A DNA stretch of 64,000 bases from RH-AL1 sp965198715 (GCA_965198715.1 CBDAPV010000001.1:496001-560000); one strand, 5' to 3'. Positions 34,606-44,345 are shown, numbered from the stretch's first letter. Made by a program: numbers and translations. The notes: generated by a model not told the origin, from the letters alone.

Positions 34606-35483
34606 CTGGCTGCGGCGTTCACGCGCTGGAGGATCGGGGCGAGCTGCGCGAGCACGACGGGGTCGCGCGCCTCCGGCGCGGTGATCAGCGCCGTGTCGAG
34701 CGTGCGGTCGGAGCCGATCGGGCAGGGCTCGTGCTCGGCCGGGAAGTCGGCGAGCAGGCGGGCGACCAAACGCGAGGCCTTGTCGGCGTTGGCCTGGATC
34801 ACGGCGATGATGGAGGCGACGTCGACGGCGTCGTGGTCGGCGTGCCAGCAATCGTAGTCCGTGACCATCGCCACGATGGCGTAGGAGAGCTCGGCCTCGC
34901 GGGCGAGCTTGGCCTCGGGCATCGCTGTCATGCCAATGACGTCGTAGCCCGCCGCCTTGTAGGCGAGCGATTCGGCGAGCGAGGAGAATTGCGGGCCCTG
35001 CATGCACACGTAGGTGCCGCCGTAGACCGCATCGATTGCCTCGGCCTTGGCGGCGGCCATGCAACGCGCGACGAGTCGCGGCGACACCGGGTGCGCCATC
35101 GAGACGTGGGCGACGCAGCCGTTGCCGAAGAAGGACGAGTGGCGGCCGACGGTGCGGTCGACGAACTGGTCGGCGACGACGAAGGTGCCGGGCGAGAGCT
35201 CCTCCTTGAACGAACCGCAGGCCGAGACGGACAGCATGTCGGTGACGCCGGCCTGCTTCAGCGCGCAGATGTTGGCGCGGTAGTTGATGCCCTCGGGCGC
35301 GAGGCGGTGGCCGCGGCCGTGGCGCGGCAGGAACACCGCCTCGGTGCCACCGATGCGACCGAAGTGCAGCGCGTCCGACGGCTCGCCAAACGGCGTGGTG
35401 ACGCGCTCCTCGCGCAGATCCTCCAGGCCCGGTAGGTGGTAGATGCCCGACCCCCCGATGATCCCGACGATGGCTTTAGTCAT
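34602..35483 (-). CDS. mtnP: S-methyl-5'-thioadenosine phosphorylase
   Basis: The product is 293 aa. The start IVGIIGGSGIYHLPGLED, the HGRGHRLAPEGINYRAN phosphate/ribose region and MTAMPEAKLAREAE are characteristic of MTAP. It splits methylthioadenosine, a polyamine by-product, into adenine and methylthioribose 1-phosphate. It is coupled to apt. Confidence 0.95.
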
Positions 35484-35603
35484 GAAGTCCCGTTGGCGAC
35501 GCCGCTGCTGCGGCGTTCCTGCCGCATTTCGCTCGGGAAGGCAAAGCCTGGCGTTGCCAGATCGCGAGTGCGCATCCTCCCTGCGCGATACGGGGAGGAT
35601 TCC

Positions 35604-36314
35604 TCAGCCGGCGGCGAGCGCCCCTTGCGCCTCGTAGGTCGCCCACACCGAAGCCCCGCCCAGCTCGGCGACGAAAGCGGCGTGTGCCGCCGCCTCCTCC
35701 GCCGTGAGATTCGGCGCCAGCGGCACCGGGCGGGCGCGGCGCACGGCCGAGGAGACGCCGCCCCAGCCGCGCGTCGCCGGGCCGGCGAAGACCAGCGTGG
35801 TCTGCCGGCCGCCGGTCAACTCGGCGTAGACCTCGGCCAGGATCTCGGAATCGAGCAGGGCGCCGTGCTTGGTGCGGCGCGAATTGTCGATCCCGTAGCG
35901 CGAGCACAAAGCGTCGAGGCTGGCCGGCGCGCCGGGATGGCGCCGGCGCGCCAACGCCAGCGTGTCGACCATCAGCCCGGGGTCGAGCGGCGCACGACCC
36001 AGCGTCACCAGCTCCGCCGAGAGGAAGCGAAAGTCGAACTCGGCGTTATGGGCGACAAGCTTGGCATCGGCGAGGAAGGCGACGAGTTCGTCGACGACGT
36101 CGGCGAAGAGCGGCTTGCCGGCAAGGAACTCGGCGGAGAGGCCGTGGACGTTGAACGCCTCCTCCGGCATGTCGCGCTGCGGGTCGAGGTACTTGTGGAA
36201 GGTCTTGCCGGTGGGGATGCCGTTCAGCAGCTCGACGCAGCCGATCTCCACCACGCGATGACCCGTCGCCGGGTCGAGCCCGGTGGTCTCCGTGTCGAAG
36301 ACGATCTCACGCAA
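35604..36314 (-). CDS. dnaQ: DNA polymerase III epsilon subunit (proofreading exonuclease)
   Basis: The product is 236 aa. The DEDDh exonuclease motifs are clear: FDTETTGLD (residues 6-14), HNAEFDFRFL (about 89) and the final His-Asp in TKHGALLDSEILAEVY. It proofreads for the replicative polymerase. Its start overlaps the coaE stop by 8 bp in the conserved alphaproteobacterial ppsR-maf-aroE-coaE-dnaQ order. Confidence 0.95.
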   Translation of the reverse strand: MREIVFDTETTGLDPATGHRVVEIGCVELLNGIPTGKTFHKYLDPQRDMPEEAFNVHGLSAEFLAGKPLFADVVDELVAFLADAKLVAHNAEFDFRFLSAELVTLGRAPLDPGLMVDTLALARRRHPGAPASLDALCSRYGIDNSRRTKHGALLDSEILAEVYAELTGGRQTTLVFAGPATRGWGGVSSAVRRARPVPLAPNLTAEEAAAHAAFVAELGGASVWATYEAQGALAAG

Positions 36315-36900
36315 AGCCGTCGTTCCCGAGCGCCGCGATCACGGCCTCCACCTGCCGCTCCGCCGCCTCGAGTCCGTCGCCGGTCTCGATCACGAATCGG
36401 GCGCGCCGGCGCTTCTCGGCGTCCGGCATCTGCTTGGCGACTATGGCCTCGAAGCGCGCCTCCGTCATGCCCGGACGGGCCAGCACGCGGGCCTTCTGCA
36501 CAGCTTTGGGCGCCGAGACGAGCACCACGGCATCGACCGCGGCGTCGCCACCGGTCTCGTAGAGCAGCGGCACGTCGAGCACGGTGATACGGGTCCCCGC
36601 CTCGCGGGCAGCAGCGACGAAACGCTCGCGTTCCGTTCGCACGAGCGGATGCACGATCGCCTCGAGCCGTTTCATCGCGGCGGGTTCGCCGATCACGTGC
36701 CGGCCCAGCGCCTCGCGGTCGATCGCGCCATCCCGCGTCACGCCGGGAAAAGCGGCCTCGACCGCCGCCACGGCCTTGCCGCGATAGAGCCGGTGCACGG
36801 TGGCATCGGAGTCGAAGACGGGAATGCACCGCGCGGAAAACATCGCGGCGGTGGTGGACTTGCCCATGCCGACCGAGCCGGTGAGGCCGAGGAGGATCAT
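36307..36900 (-). CDS. coaE: Dephospho-CoA kinase
   Basis: The product is 197 aa. P-loop GLTGSVGMGKST at residues 5-16, followed by PVFDSDATVHRLY and VLDVPLLYETG, all standard for CoaE, the last step of coenzyme A synthesis. It lies 19 bp after aroE and overlaps dnaQ. Confidence 0.95.
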   Translation of the reverse strand: MILLGLTGSVGMGKSTTAAMFSARCIPVFDSDATVHRLYRGKAVAAVEAAFPGVTRDGAIDREALGRHVIGEPAAMKRLEAIVHPLVRTERERFVAAAREAGTRITVLDVPLLYETGGDAAVDAVVLVSAPKAVQKARVLARPGMTEARFEAIVAKQMPDAEKRRRARFVIETGDGLEAAERQVEAVIAALGNDGFA

Positions 36901-36919
36901 GCCGAGTGCACGCCCATGA

Positions 36920-37759
36920 TCACGCCGAACCGTGCGCGATGTCCGCCTCGACGAGCGCGCGCAGCTCGGGGGTGACGGCTGGCGTCACGCCGAACCAGCG
37001 GGCGAAGCCGGGGACGGCTTGGTGCAGCAGCATGCCGAGACCGCTGACGGTGCGCAGGCCACGGGCCGCGGCGGCGCGCAGCAGCGCGGTCTCCCGGGGC
37101 ACGTAGACGATGTCGTCGACCACGGCGTGCGGCGGCAGCGCTGCGAGGTCGAGATCGAGCGGCAGCTGGCCGTGCATGCCGGCTGACGTGGTGTTGACCA
37201 GAAGGTCGGCGCCGGCGAGCGCCTCGGGCAGCGCCTCCAGCGGGAGCGACGTGCCGCCGAGTCGCTGCGTCAGCGCCTCGGCCCGGGCCAGGGTGCGGTT
37301 GGCGACGAGGATCTCGGCAAAGCCGCGAGCGACCAGCGCGTCGACGATCGCCCGCGCCGCGCCGCCGGCGCCGATCACCACGGCACGGCGCTTATGGACA
37401 TCCCAGCCTTCGGCCTCGGCGTCGAGCGCACTGGAGAAGCCGGCGCTGTCGGTGGAATCTCCCCAGAGTTCTCCACCGTCCATCCACAGCGTATTGACCG
37501 CGCCGAGCCGCTCGGCCGCGGGGGTCAGCCGGTCGCAGAGCGCGGATACGGCTTCCTTGTGCGGGATGGTGACGTTGCCCCCGACGTAATCGCCCGAACG
37601 AAGCCTGGCGACGAAGACGGGGAGTTCCTTCGGCGGCACGGCGATCTTCTCGTAGGTCCCGGCCAGGCCGTGGCGGGCCAGCCAATGCCGGTGGATCAGC
37701 GGCGAGCGCGAATGCGCGATCGGCCAGCCGACGACGCCGGCGTGCCTGATCCCGATCAC
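36920..37759 (-). CDS. aroE: Shikimate dehydrogenase
   Basis: The product is 279 aa. The shikimate site SRSPLIHRHWL, the catalytic NVTIPHKE, the NADP-binding GAGGAARAIV and the NTTSAGMHG segment are present. It reduces 3-dehydroshikimate in aromatic amino acid synthesis. It overlaps the maf stop by ATGA. Confidence 0.95.
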   Translation of the reverse strand: MIGIRHAGVVGWPIAHSRSPLIHRHWLARHGLAGTYEKIAVPPKELPVFVARLRSGDYVGGNVTIPHKEAVSALCDRLTPAAERLGAVNTLWMDGGELWGDSTDSAGFSSALDAEAEGWDVHKRRAVVIGAGGAARAIVDALVARGFAEILVANRTLARAEALTQRLGGTSLPLEALPEALAGADLLVNTTSAGMHGQLPLDLDLAALPPHAVVDDIVYVPRETALLRAAAARGLRTVSGLGMLLHQAVPGFARWFGVTPAVTPELRALVEADIAHGSA

Positions 37760-38370
37760 ACCTCCACCGCGCCGATCCCGCGAAGGATCCGCAGCAATGG
37801 CAGCATAGGCAGCCCGAGCATTGTCGATTGCTCGCCTTCGATCGCCTCGAAGAGGTGGATGCCGAGCCCCTCCACCGCGTAGCCGCCGACGCTCGAGAGC
37901 ACGCTGTCGCCGGCGAGATCGAGGTAGCAGTCGACGAAAGCCGTGGAGAAGGGACGGCAGGTAAGGTGCGCCTCGGCGCAGGCCTCGGCCTCGACGATGC
38001 CGTCGCGCATGAGACAGACCGCGGCGTGCAGCGTGTGGGTGCGACCCGACATGGCGGCGATCTGCCGGCGCGCCGCCGCCCGGTCCTCCGGCTTGCTAAT
38101 CAGGCCGCCTTCGAGCGACAGCGTCTGGTCGGCGCCGACCACGAGGCGGCCGGGGTGCTCGGCGCTGATCACGCGCGCCTTCTCGCCGGCGAGGGTCGCC
38201 GCCACCGTCGCGCCGTCGGCGGCAGCTCCCAGCGTCGCCTGGACGCCGCGCTCGTCGACGCCGGCGTCGATCGCCTCGAAGGGGATGCCCGAGGCGGCGA
38301 GGAGCGCGCGCCGCGCCTGGCTCTTGGAGGCGAGGACGAGGGGACGGGGCAGCAGCCAGAGATTGGGCAT
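37756..38370 (-). CDS. maf: Maf-family nucleotide pyrophosphatase
   Basis: The product is 204 aa. The start LVLASKSQARRALL, the VVGADQTLSLEG segment and SVGGYAVEGLG match Maf house-cleaning pyrophosphatases, which hydrolyse non-canonical nucleoside triphosphates. It sits between ppsR and aroE in the conserved order. Confidence 0.93.
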   Translation of the reverse strand: MPNLWLLPRPLVLASKSQARRALLAASGIPFEAIDAGVDERGVQATLGAAADGATVAATLAGEKARVISAEHPGRLVVGADQTLSLEGGLISKPEDRAAARRQIAAMSGRTHTLHAAVCLMRDGIVEAEACAEAHLTCRPFSTAFVDCYLDLAGDSVLSSVGGYAVEGLGIHLFEAIEGEQSTMLGLPMLPLLRILRGIGAVEV

Positions 38371-38414
38371 CGATCCTCGATGTCGCGCGACGTGGTCGAC
38401 GGGTGGCGACGCGC

Positions 38415-39263
38415 TCAGTTGGTGTCGGCGCCGTCGAAGGCCATGGATTTATGCCGATGCGCGCGCAGCAGGTCTATGATCGCGGCGGCGGTTTCCTCGA
38501 TCGAGCGGCGCGAGACGTCGATCGTCGGCCAGCCCTGGCGCTCGAACAGTCGGCGCGAGGAGTTGATCTCCTCGGTCACCAGCTTCTTGTCGACGTAGTC
38601 CAACATATCGTCGGTATGGCTGAGGATGCGCGAGCGGCGCACCTGCACGATGCGGTCGGGCGTCGCCAGCAGGCCAACCACCAGCGGCTTCACCAGGAAG
38701 CGGATGGAGGCCGGCACCTCGACGCGCGGCACCATGGGAATGTTGGCGGTCTTGAAGCCACGGTTGGCGAGATAGATGCTCGTCGGCGTCTTCGAGGTGC
38801 GGCTTATGCCCAGCAGCACGATGTCGGCGTCCTCGTAGTTCTCGACGTTCTGGCCATCGTCGTGCGCCATCGAGAAATTGAGCGCGTCGATGCGGCGGAA
38901 ATAGTCCGAATTGAGGAGGTACTGCGCACCGGGCCGCGCGGTGACATCCATGCCGAGATAGCCGTGGAAGAAATCGAGGATCGGGCCCAGCACCGAGAGG
39001 GTCGGCGCACCGGCCTCCTGGCACGCCGCCTCTAGGCGCCGGCTCAGCTCGGGGTCGACCAAGGTGTAGAGTACGATGCCCGGCGCCGTCTCGATCTCGC
39101 CGATGGCGCGGTCGAGCTGATCGCGCGTGCGCACGAGCGGGTAGATGTGCTCCATCGGGGTCACGCCCGGGTACTGCGCCACTACGGCGCGCGAGACCGC
39201 CATCAGCGTTTCGCCGGTGGCGTCAGAGAGCAGGTGAAGGTGGAAGCTCTTGCGCGTGGCCAT
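38415..39263 (-). CDS. ppsR: Pyruvate phosphate dikinase regulatory-type kinase/pyrophosphorylase (DUF299, RP001 homologue)
   Basis: The product is 282 aa from ATG 39263; the longer frame upstream crosses the origin-like gap and is rejected. LLSDATGETL at the start and the P-loop-like GISRTSKTPTSIYLANRG in the middle are family signatures. It switches a PEP synthase or PPDK by phosphorylation and pyrophosphorolysis. In Caulobacter and Rickettsia its homologue faces hemE across oriC, as here. Confidence 0.93.
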   Translation of the reverse strand: MATRKSFHLHLLSDATGETLMAVSRAVVAQYPGVTPMEHIYPLVRTRDQLDRAIGEIETAPGIVLYTLVDPELSRRLEAACQEAGAPTLSVLGPILDFFHGYLGMDVTARPGAQYLLNSDYFRRIDALNFSMAHDDGQNVENYEDADIVLLGISRTSKTPTSIYLANRGFKTANIPMVPRVEVPASIRFLVKPLVVGLLATPDRIVQVRRSRILSHTDDMLDYVDKKLVTEEINSSRRLFERQGWPTIDVSRRSIEETAAAIIDLLRAHRHKSMAFDGADTN

Positions 39264-39620
39264 CTCCGCCGGGCTGCTCGGTGAAGTTCTGGGGACGGAG
39301 GGGGACAAGTCGAAGGATTCCCGGCCACCGCCAGCCGGCCTAGACGAGCGGCCGATTTCCTTCAACAGCCCAGCCATGGCTGGGCCCGTTCGTCCCATCC
39401 TCGCCGCAACTGTTAACAAGTCGTTAACCTTGCGCGGCGAGCAAGGTGAGAAGGGCGAAGTCACCGCCAGTGTTAACGAATCCTTGACACCGCACGCCTG
39501 TCCCGCCGGTGTGGACAAGACTCGCAAGTAGGTGGTGTCGTCGGGAGTTGTGCACGGCGCGGCGCGGCCCTAATCCAGGCTCCAAGAAGAAGAAAAAAGA
39601 AGAATCTTTCTAAGGATTGT
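39264..39620. other. oriC: Candidate chromosomal origin of replication (oriC) between ppsR and hemE
   Basis: A 357-bp gene-free gap in the conserved hemE-oriC-RP001 position. It has a perfect CtrA box TTAA-N7-TTAA at 39413-39427, a near-perfect one at 39473-39487 (TTGA for the second half), a DnaA box TTGTCCACA (minus strand, 39510-39518, one mismatch), GANTC sites near 39316, 39478 and 39602, an 18-bp palindrome at 39368-39385 and an A-rich tract at 39582-39620. Other DnaA boxes are weak, so function needs proof. Confidence 0.6.
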
Positions 39621-40673
39621 TTGGATTTGACCGTGGAAACGTCGCGACCTTCACCAAAGTTCCTGCGGGCGCTCGCCGGCGAACCGGTTTGGCCGCCGCC
39701 GCTCTGGCTCATGCGCCAGGCTGGACGCTACCTGCCGGAGTATCGCGCGATCCGCGCCGAAGCCGGTTCGTTCCTCGAGTTCTGCTACGATCCCAAGACG
39801 ACGGTCGAGGCCACCTTGCAGCCAATCCGGCGCTTCGGCTTCGACGCCTCGATCCTGTTCTCGGACATCCTGGTGATCCCCGACGCGCTCGGGCAGAAGG
39901 TGCGTTTCGAGACTGGCGAGGGCCCGCGGCTCGACCCGATCACCACCGTGCAGGGTGTCGACGCGTTGCGCGAGACGCTCGACCTCGACCACCTAGCCCC
40001 GGTGTTCGAGACGGTGGCGCGCCTCAAGCAGGACCTGCCGCACGATGTCCCGCTGATCGGCTTCTGCGGCGCGCCGTGGACGGTGGCGAGCTACATGATC
40101 GCCGGCCGCGGCACCCCCGACCAGGCGCCGGCGCGCCTCTTCGCCTATCGCGAGCCGGCGCTGATGGCCCGCATCGTCGACAAGCTCACCTCGGCCTCGA
40201 TCGCCTACCTGAACCGCCAGGTCGAGGCCGGCGTCGACGTCCTGCAGATCTTCGACACCTGGGCCGGCGTGCTGCCAGCAGGCGAGTTCGAGCGCTGGTG
40301 CGTGCACCCGATCGCCGCGATCGTCGCCGGGGTCAGGGCTAGGCACCCGAGCGTGCCGATCATCGTGTTTGCCCGCGGGATCGGGCCGCGCATCCTCGAG
40401 CTCAAGGATTCCACCGGCGCCGACGCGCTCGGCCTCGACACGTCGGTCGATCCGCACTGGGCGGCGCGCACGCTGCCGGGGACGGTGCTGCAGGGCAACC
40501 TGGACCCGCTCGCGCTGATCGCCGGGGGCCATGCGCTCGATGCCGCCGTCGGCCGCATCCTCGCCGCCTTCCGCCATCGTCCCCATGTCTTCAACCTCGG
40601 CCACGGTATCCTGCCGGAGACGCCGATCGCCCACGTCGAGCGGCTGGTGGAGCTGGTCAGGCGCGAGGGATGA
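39621..40673 (+). CDS. hemE: Uroporphyrinogen decarboxylase
   Basis: The product is 350 aa. PLWLMRQAGRYLPEYR holds the substrate-binding arginines, and GFCGAPWTVASYM and GHGILPETP are family blocks. It decarboxylates uroporphyrinogen III in haem synthesis. The start is unusual: TTG 39621 with AAGGA at 4-nt spacing, or a GTG at 39633; no ATG is available at the conserved N-terminus. Confidence 0.95.
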   Translation: MDLTVETSRPSPKFLRALAGEPVWPPPLWLMRQAGRYLPEYRAIRAEAGSFLEFCYDPKTTVEATLQPIRRFGFDASILFSDILVIPDALGQKVRFETGEGPRLDPITTVQGVDALRETLDLDHLAPVFETVARLKQDLPHDVPLIGFCGAPWTVASYMIAGRGTPDQAPARLFAYREPALMARIVDKLTSASIAYLNRQVEAGVDVLQIFDTWAGVLPAGEFERWCVHPIAAIVAGVRARHPSVPIIVFARGIGPRILELKDSTGADALGLDTSVDPHWAARTLPGTVLQGNLDPLALIAGGHALDAAVGRILAAFRHRPHVFNLGHGILPETPIAHVERLVELVRREG

Positions 40674-40698
40674 GCCCTCGACCAGAGAGCGCCAGGCT

Positions 40699-42162
40699 TT
40701 AGGCCGTCGCGACCGTCGCGTCGGTCTGCGTTTCCGCGACCATCGTCGAGATCGCATCCGCCTGCATCTCCGGACGGGTCATGCGGTTCCAGGCATCGAG
40801 TCCGGCAATCTTGTAGGCCTCGGCCAGCGTCGGGTAGTTGAACGTGTTCTCGATGAAGAACTCGATGGTGCCTTTAAGATTGAGTACCGCCTGGCCGATG
40901 TGGATCAGCTCCGTGGCGCCTTCGCCGATGATGTGGGCGCCGAGGAGCCGGCGGCTCTCCACGGAGAAGATCAGCTTCATCATGCCCGACTTCAGGCCCA
41001 TGATCTGGCCGCGCGAGGTCTCGCGGAATCGTGCGATGCCGCACTCGTAGGCGATGCCCGCCTTGCGCACGTCCTCCTCCGATTGGCCGACGGTGGAGAT
41101 CTCGGGCACGGAATAGATGCCGTAGGGGAAGCCCTCCGGCGGCTGCGAGGACGTCATGCCGAAGGCATGGCAGGCGGCGAGACGGCCCTGTTCCATCGAG
41201 GTCGACGCGAGACTCGGGAAACCGATCACGTCGCCGGCGGCGTAGATGTGGGGCACGCTCGTCTGCAGCGTCTCCGGCTTGACCGCGAGGCGGCCGCGCG
41301 AGTCGACGGCAAGGCCGATGCCTTCCAGCCCGAGGTTGTCGGTGGCGCCGACACGACCGGCGGCGTAGAGTAGCATGTCGGTCTGGGCGACTTGCCCGTT
41401 CGACAGCCGCGTCACCGCCCGACCGGTTTCCGTCACGTCCATGGAGGTGATCGACGAGCCGAGCCGGAGTGTCAGCTTGCGGTCGCGGAAATCGTGCATG
41501 AGCTCGGCGATCAGCTCTTCGTCGATGAACTCGAGGAAGCGCGGTCGCGGCTCGATCAAGGTCACCGCCACGTCGAGCGCCGAGAAGATCGTGGCGTATT
41601 CAACGCCGATGACGCCGGCGCCGATCACGGTGAGGCTGCGCGGCAGCTTCTTGAGATCGAGGATCTCGTCGCTGTCGAGAACGGTGGTGCCGTTGAACGG
41701 CACGTTCTCGGGGCGGAACGGGCGCGTGCCGCAGGCGATCAGGATGTATTCGCCGCGAGAGCTGCGGATTTCGCCGTTGTCGGCGGCGACGGCGATCTCG
41801 TGAGGGCCGGCGAAACGCGCGTGGCCGCGCCGCGACTTCACGCCGTTTCGGTGGAACTGGTGCTCCAGCACCTCGACCTCATGGTCGAGCGTCTTGGCCA
41901 TGCGGGCCATGAGGTCGGCGGCCTCGATGTCCTGCTTGACGCGGTACGAGCGCCCGTAGAAGCCGCGCTCCCGCCAGCCCGAGAGGTTCAGCACCGTCTC
42001 GCGCAGCGTCTTTGAGGGGATGGTGCCGGTGTGGACCGAGACGCCGCCGACGCGCCGGCCCTTCTCGACCACCAGGACGGATCGTCCGAGCTTCGCCGCC
42101 TGGATCGCCGCGCGGCGCCCCGAGGGCCCGCTGCCGATGACGATCAGGTCGTACTCCTCCAT
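40699..42162 (-). CDS. sthA: Soluble pyridine nucleotide transhydrogenase (Si-specific)
   Basis: The product is 487 aa from ATG 42162. FAD-binding GSGPSGRRAAIQAAKLG, NAD-binding GAGVIGVEYATIF and the dimerisation domain (FNYPTLAEAYK) show the disulphide-reductase fold. The redox-active CxxxxC is absent: the segment reads GGVSVHTGTIPSKTLRE with no cysteine. SthA enzymes lack the disulphide, so this supports transhydrogenase over lipoamide dehydrogenase. It balances NADH and NADPH. Confidence 0.9.
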   Translation of the reverse strand: MEEYDLIVIGSGPSGRRAAIQAAKLGRSVLVVEKGRRVGGVSVHTGTIPSKTLRETVLNLSGWRERGFYGRSYRVKQDIEAADLMARMAKTLDHEVEVLEHQFHRNGVKSRRGHARFAGPHEIAVAADNGEIRSSRGEYILIACGTRPFRPENVPFNGTTVLDSDEILDLKKLPRSLTVIGAGVIGVEYATIFSALDVAVTLIEPRPRFLEFIDEELIAELMHDFRDRKLTLRLGSSITSMDVTETGRAVTRLSNGQVAQTDMLLYAAGRVGATDNLGLEGIGLAVDSRGRLAVKPETLQTSVPHIYAAGDVIGFPSLASTSMEQGRLAACHAFGMTSSQPPEGFPYGIYSVPEISTVGQSEEDVRKAGIAYECGIARFRETSRGQIMGLKSGMMKLIFSVESRRLLGAHIIGEGATELIHIGQAVLNLKGTIEFFIENTFNYPTLAEAYKIAGLDAWNRMTRPEMQADAISTMVAETQTDATVATA

Positions 42163-42285
42163 GAAACGTCCTCCGGCGCGCGGCAACTCGCGTCAAGCAA
42201 AGAAGGCGCCAGCCGCTGCTGGCGTCTAGCCATGGCAGCCTACCCGTGCTTCTAGGGCGCTCCCTCCCACCGACCGGATCCGGCC

Positions 42286-43392
42286 ATGACCACCTATAGC
42301 CTCTTCCTCCTGCCGGGCGACGGCATCGGCCCCGAGGTCATGGGCGAGGTCGAGAAGGTGATCGCGGCGCTCGAGCGCTCCGGCGCGGCGCGTTTCGAGC
42401 TCGATCGCGGTCTCGTCGGCGGCGCCGCTTACGACGCCCACGGCGAAGCCATCTCCGATGCCGACATGGTCAAGGCGCAGGCGGCCGACGCGGTGCTGCT
42501 CGCCGCCGTGGGCGGACCCCAATGGGACGCCGTGCCCTACGAGCAGCGGCCCGAGGCCGGCCTGCTGCGGCTGCGCAAGGACATGGGGCTCTACGCCAAC
42601 ATCCGCCCGGCGATCTGCTATCCCGCGCTCGCCGACGCCTCCTCGCTGAAGCGCGAGGTTGTCGACGGGCTCGACCTCGTGATCGTGCGCGAGCTGACCG
42701 GCGGCGTCTATTTCGGCGAGCCCAAGGCCATCACCGACCTCGGCGACGGCCAGGAGCGCGCTGTCGATACCCAGGTCTACGAAACCTACGAAATCGAGCG
42801 CATCGGCCGCGTCGGCTTCGAGCTGGCGCGGCAACGCGGCCATCGTCTGTGCTCGTCGGAGAAGCGCAACGTCATGAAGTCCGGCGTGCTGTGGAACCGC
42901 ATCATCACCAGGATGGGCCGCGAGGACTACCCCGACGTCGCGCTCGAGCACCGGCTCGCCGACGCGCTCGGCATGGCGCTGGTGCGCCACCCCAAGCGCT
43001 TCGACGTCATCGTCACCGACAACCTCTTCGGCGACATGTTGAGCGATGTGGCGGCGATGCTGACGGGCTCCATCGGCATGCTGCCCTCGGCCTCGCTCGG
43101 CGACGTCGACAAGGGGACCGGCCGCCGCAAGGCGCTTTACGAGCCGGTGCACGGCTCGGCGCCCGACATTGCCGGGCGCGGGCTCGCCAACCCCATCGCG
43201 ATGATCGGTTCGCTCGCCATGGCGATGCGCTACACCTTCAATCGCGTCGACCTCGCCGACCGCATCGAAGCGGCCATCGCCGCCGTTCTGGCCCAGGGCC
43301 TGCGCACCGCCGACATCAAGGGCGAGGCCGCCGCCTCGATCTCCACCGCCGCGATGGGCGACGCCATAGTCGCGGCCCTTGCCGCAGCCTGA
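42286..43392 (+). CDS. leuB: 3-isopropylmalate dehydrogenase
   Basis: The product is 368 aa. LLPGDGIGPEVM at the start, RELTGGVYFGEPK, the VTDNLFGDMLSD metal site and EPVHGSAPDIAGRG identify LeuB. It oxidatively decarboxylates 3-isopropylmalate in leucine synthesis. It stands alone, upstream of tRNA-Ser. Confidence 0.96.
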   Translation: MTTYSLFLLPGDGIGPEVMGEVEKVIAALERSGAARFELDRGLVGGAAYDAHGEAISDADMVKAQAADAVLLAAVGGPQWDAVPYEQRPEAGLLRLRKDMGLYANIRPAICYPALADASSLKREVVDGLDLVIVRELTGGVYFGEPKAITDLGDGQERAVDTQVYETYEIERIGRVGFELARQRGHRLCSSEKRNVMKSGVLWNRIITRMGREDYPDVALEHRLADALGMALVRHPKRFDVIVTDNLFGDMLSDVAAMLTGSIGMLPSASLGDVDKGTGRRKALYEPVHGSAPDIAGRGLANPIAMIGSLAMAMRYTFNRVDLADRIEAAIAAVLAQGLRTADIKGEAAASISTAAMGDAIVAALAAA

Positions 43393-43487
43393 GATCGTCG
43401 TGGTGAGGCGGTCTTCCCTTACAAGCGCTTGCACCCGCCCCCATGCAGGCATTAGAAGCGGCCTCCGCCGGGCCAGCCCCGTCGCAC

Positions 43488-43577
43488 GGAGGGGTGGCCG
43501 AGTGGTTGAAGGCGCACGCCTGGAAAGTGTGTATACGGGAAACCGTATCGCGGGTTCGAATCCCGCTCCCTCCGCCA
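43488..43577 (+). tRNA. tRNA-Ser(GGA)
   Basis: A 90-nt class II tRNA with encoded CCA. Acceptor stem GGAGGGG/TCCCTCC closes with one G-U pair, the anticodon arm CACGC-CTGGAAA-GTGTG gives GGA, a long variable arm follows (TATACGGGAAACCGTA), and the T loop is TTCGAAT. Accessory DNA begins directly after it, a common arrangement for island insertion. Confidence 0.97.
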
Positions 43578-43859
43578 GAGACCGACAAGTAGTCGCGTTC
43601 TCTCTATTTGGCATAACGCGAATAAGACAAGCAATCATAGGCTTGTAGCGCAGTCACCTATGGACTGTCTCGCCAGGAAATTCGTTCGTTTCTTTCTCTC
43701 CGATCCCGTCGTTCTTCAGACCTCTGTACTTTTCAATTTAGTACGCGTTTGTAAAAACGTGCATTCAGAACCAGTTAGGTGAGGGTGGCGGACGCGGAGT
43801 TGTGGTCGGCGCTTGCCTACCATAGCCGTTGATGTTTGCTTGTCGACAGTTTTTCAATG
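43578..43859. other. Gap after tRNA-Ser, no gene
   Basis: AT-rich sequence without a credible frame. It contains runs such as TTTCTTTCTCTC and GTACTTTTCAATTTAGTACG, the latter a GTAC-flanked imperfect inverted repeat near 43726-43747. Probably the tRNA terminator region and island junction; nothing more can be said. Confidence 0.4.
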
Positions 43860-44345
43860 CGCTTCGACGCTCCGCCGCAGCCGCGCAATGGCTCCGGGCA
43901 GGCCGCGGATCGTCAAAACCGAGCCGCTCTCATGTCTGACGCGTCGACGACGAACAGCAGCAGCGAGGCCTCCAACGTCCCGCCAGGGTGGAGCGGAACG
44001 AGGCGACGAGATCATGCGGCAGCTGCTTGATGAAGCCGACCGTGTCGGACACGAGCACACGAGGCTTGGTCTCCGGCGGCAGGGCACGGACCGTCGTATC
44101 GAGCGTGGCAAAGAGCTTGTCCTCCACCAGCACCTGACTGCCGGTGAGGGCCCGCATCAGGGAGAAGTTGCCCGCATTGGTGTAGCCGACCAGCGCGACG
44201 CGAAACTGGTCGCGGCGCGCGGAGCGGCGCTCGTCGCTATCGCGCTGCACCGCGTCCAGCTGATCCTTGAGCTAGGAGCGCCGGTCGCGGACCTTGCGAC
44301 GATCGCGTCTTCACAAGGCGTTCCAGCTCCCTGGCGCTGCCTTCG
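43860..44345 (-). pseudogene. hflX: Decayed hflX GTPase fragment
   Basis: The main fragment (43930-44250) reads RVALVGYTNAGNFSLMRAL, then VLVEDKLFATLDTTVRAL and VSDTVGFIKQLPHDLVASF, clearly HflX G1-G3. The P-loop lysine is lost (NAGNFS for NAGKST). Upstream the frame is cut by TAG at 44272-44274 after RRKVRDRRS, and downstream it shifts frame. Both termini are missing. It is a dead paralogue. Confidence 0.75.

Noticed and set aside
40699..42162. Dihydrolipoamide dehydrogenase or mercuric reductase
   Set aside because: The redox-active cysteine pair is absent, which fits SthA.
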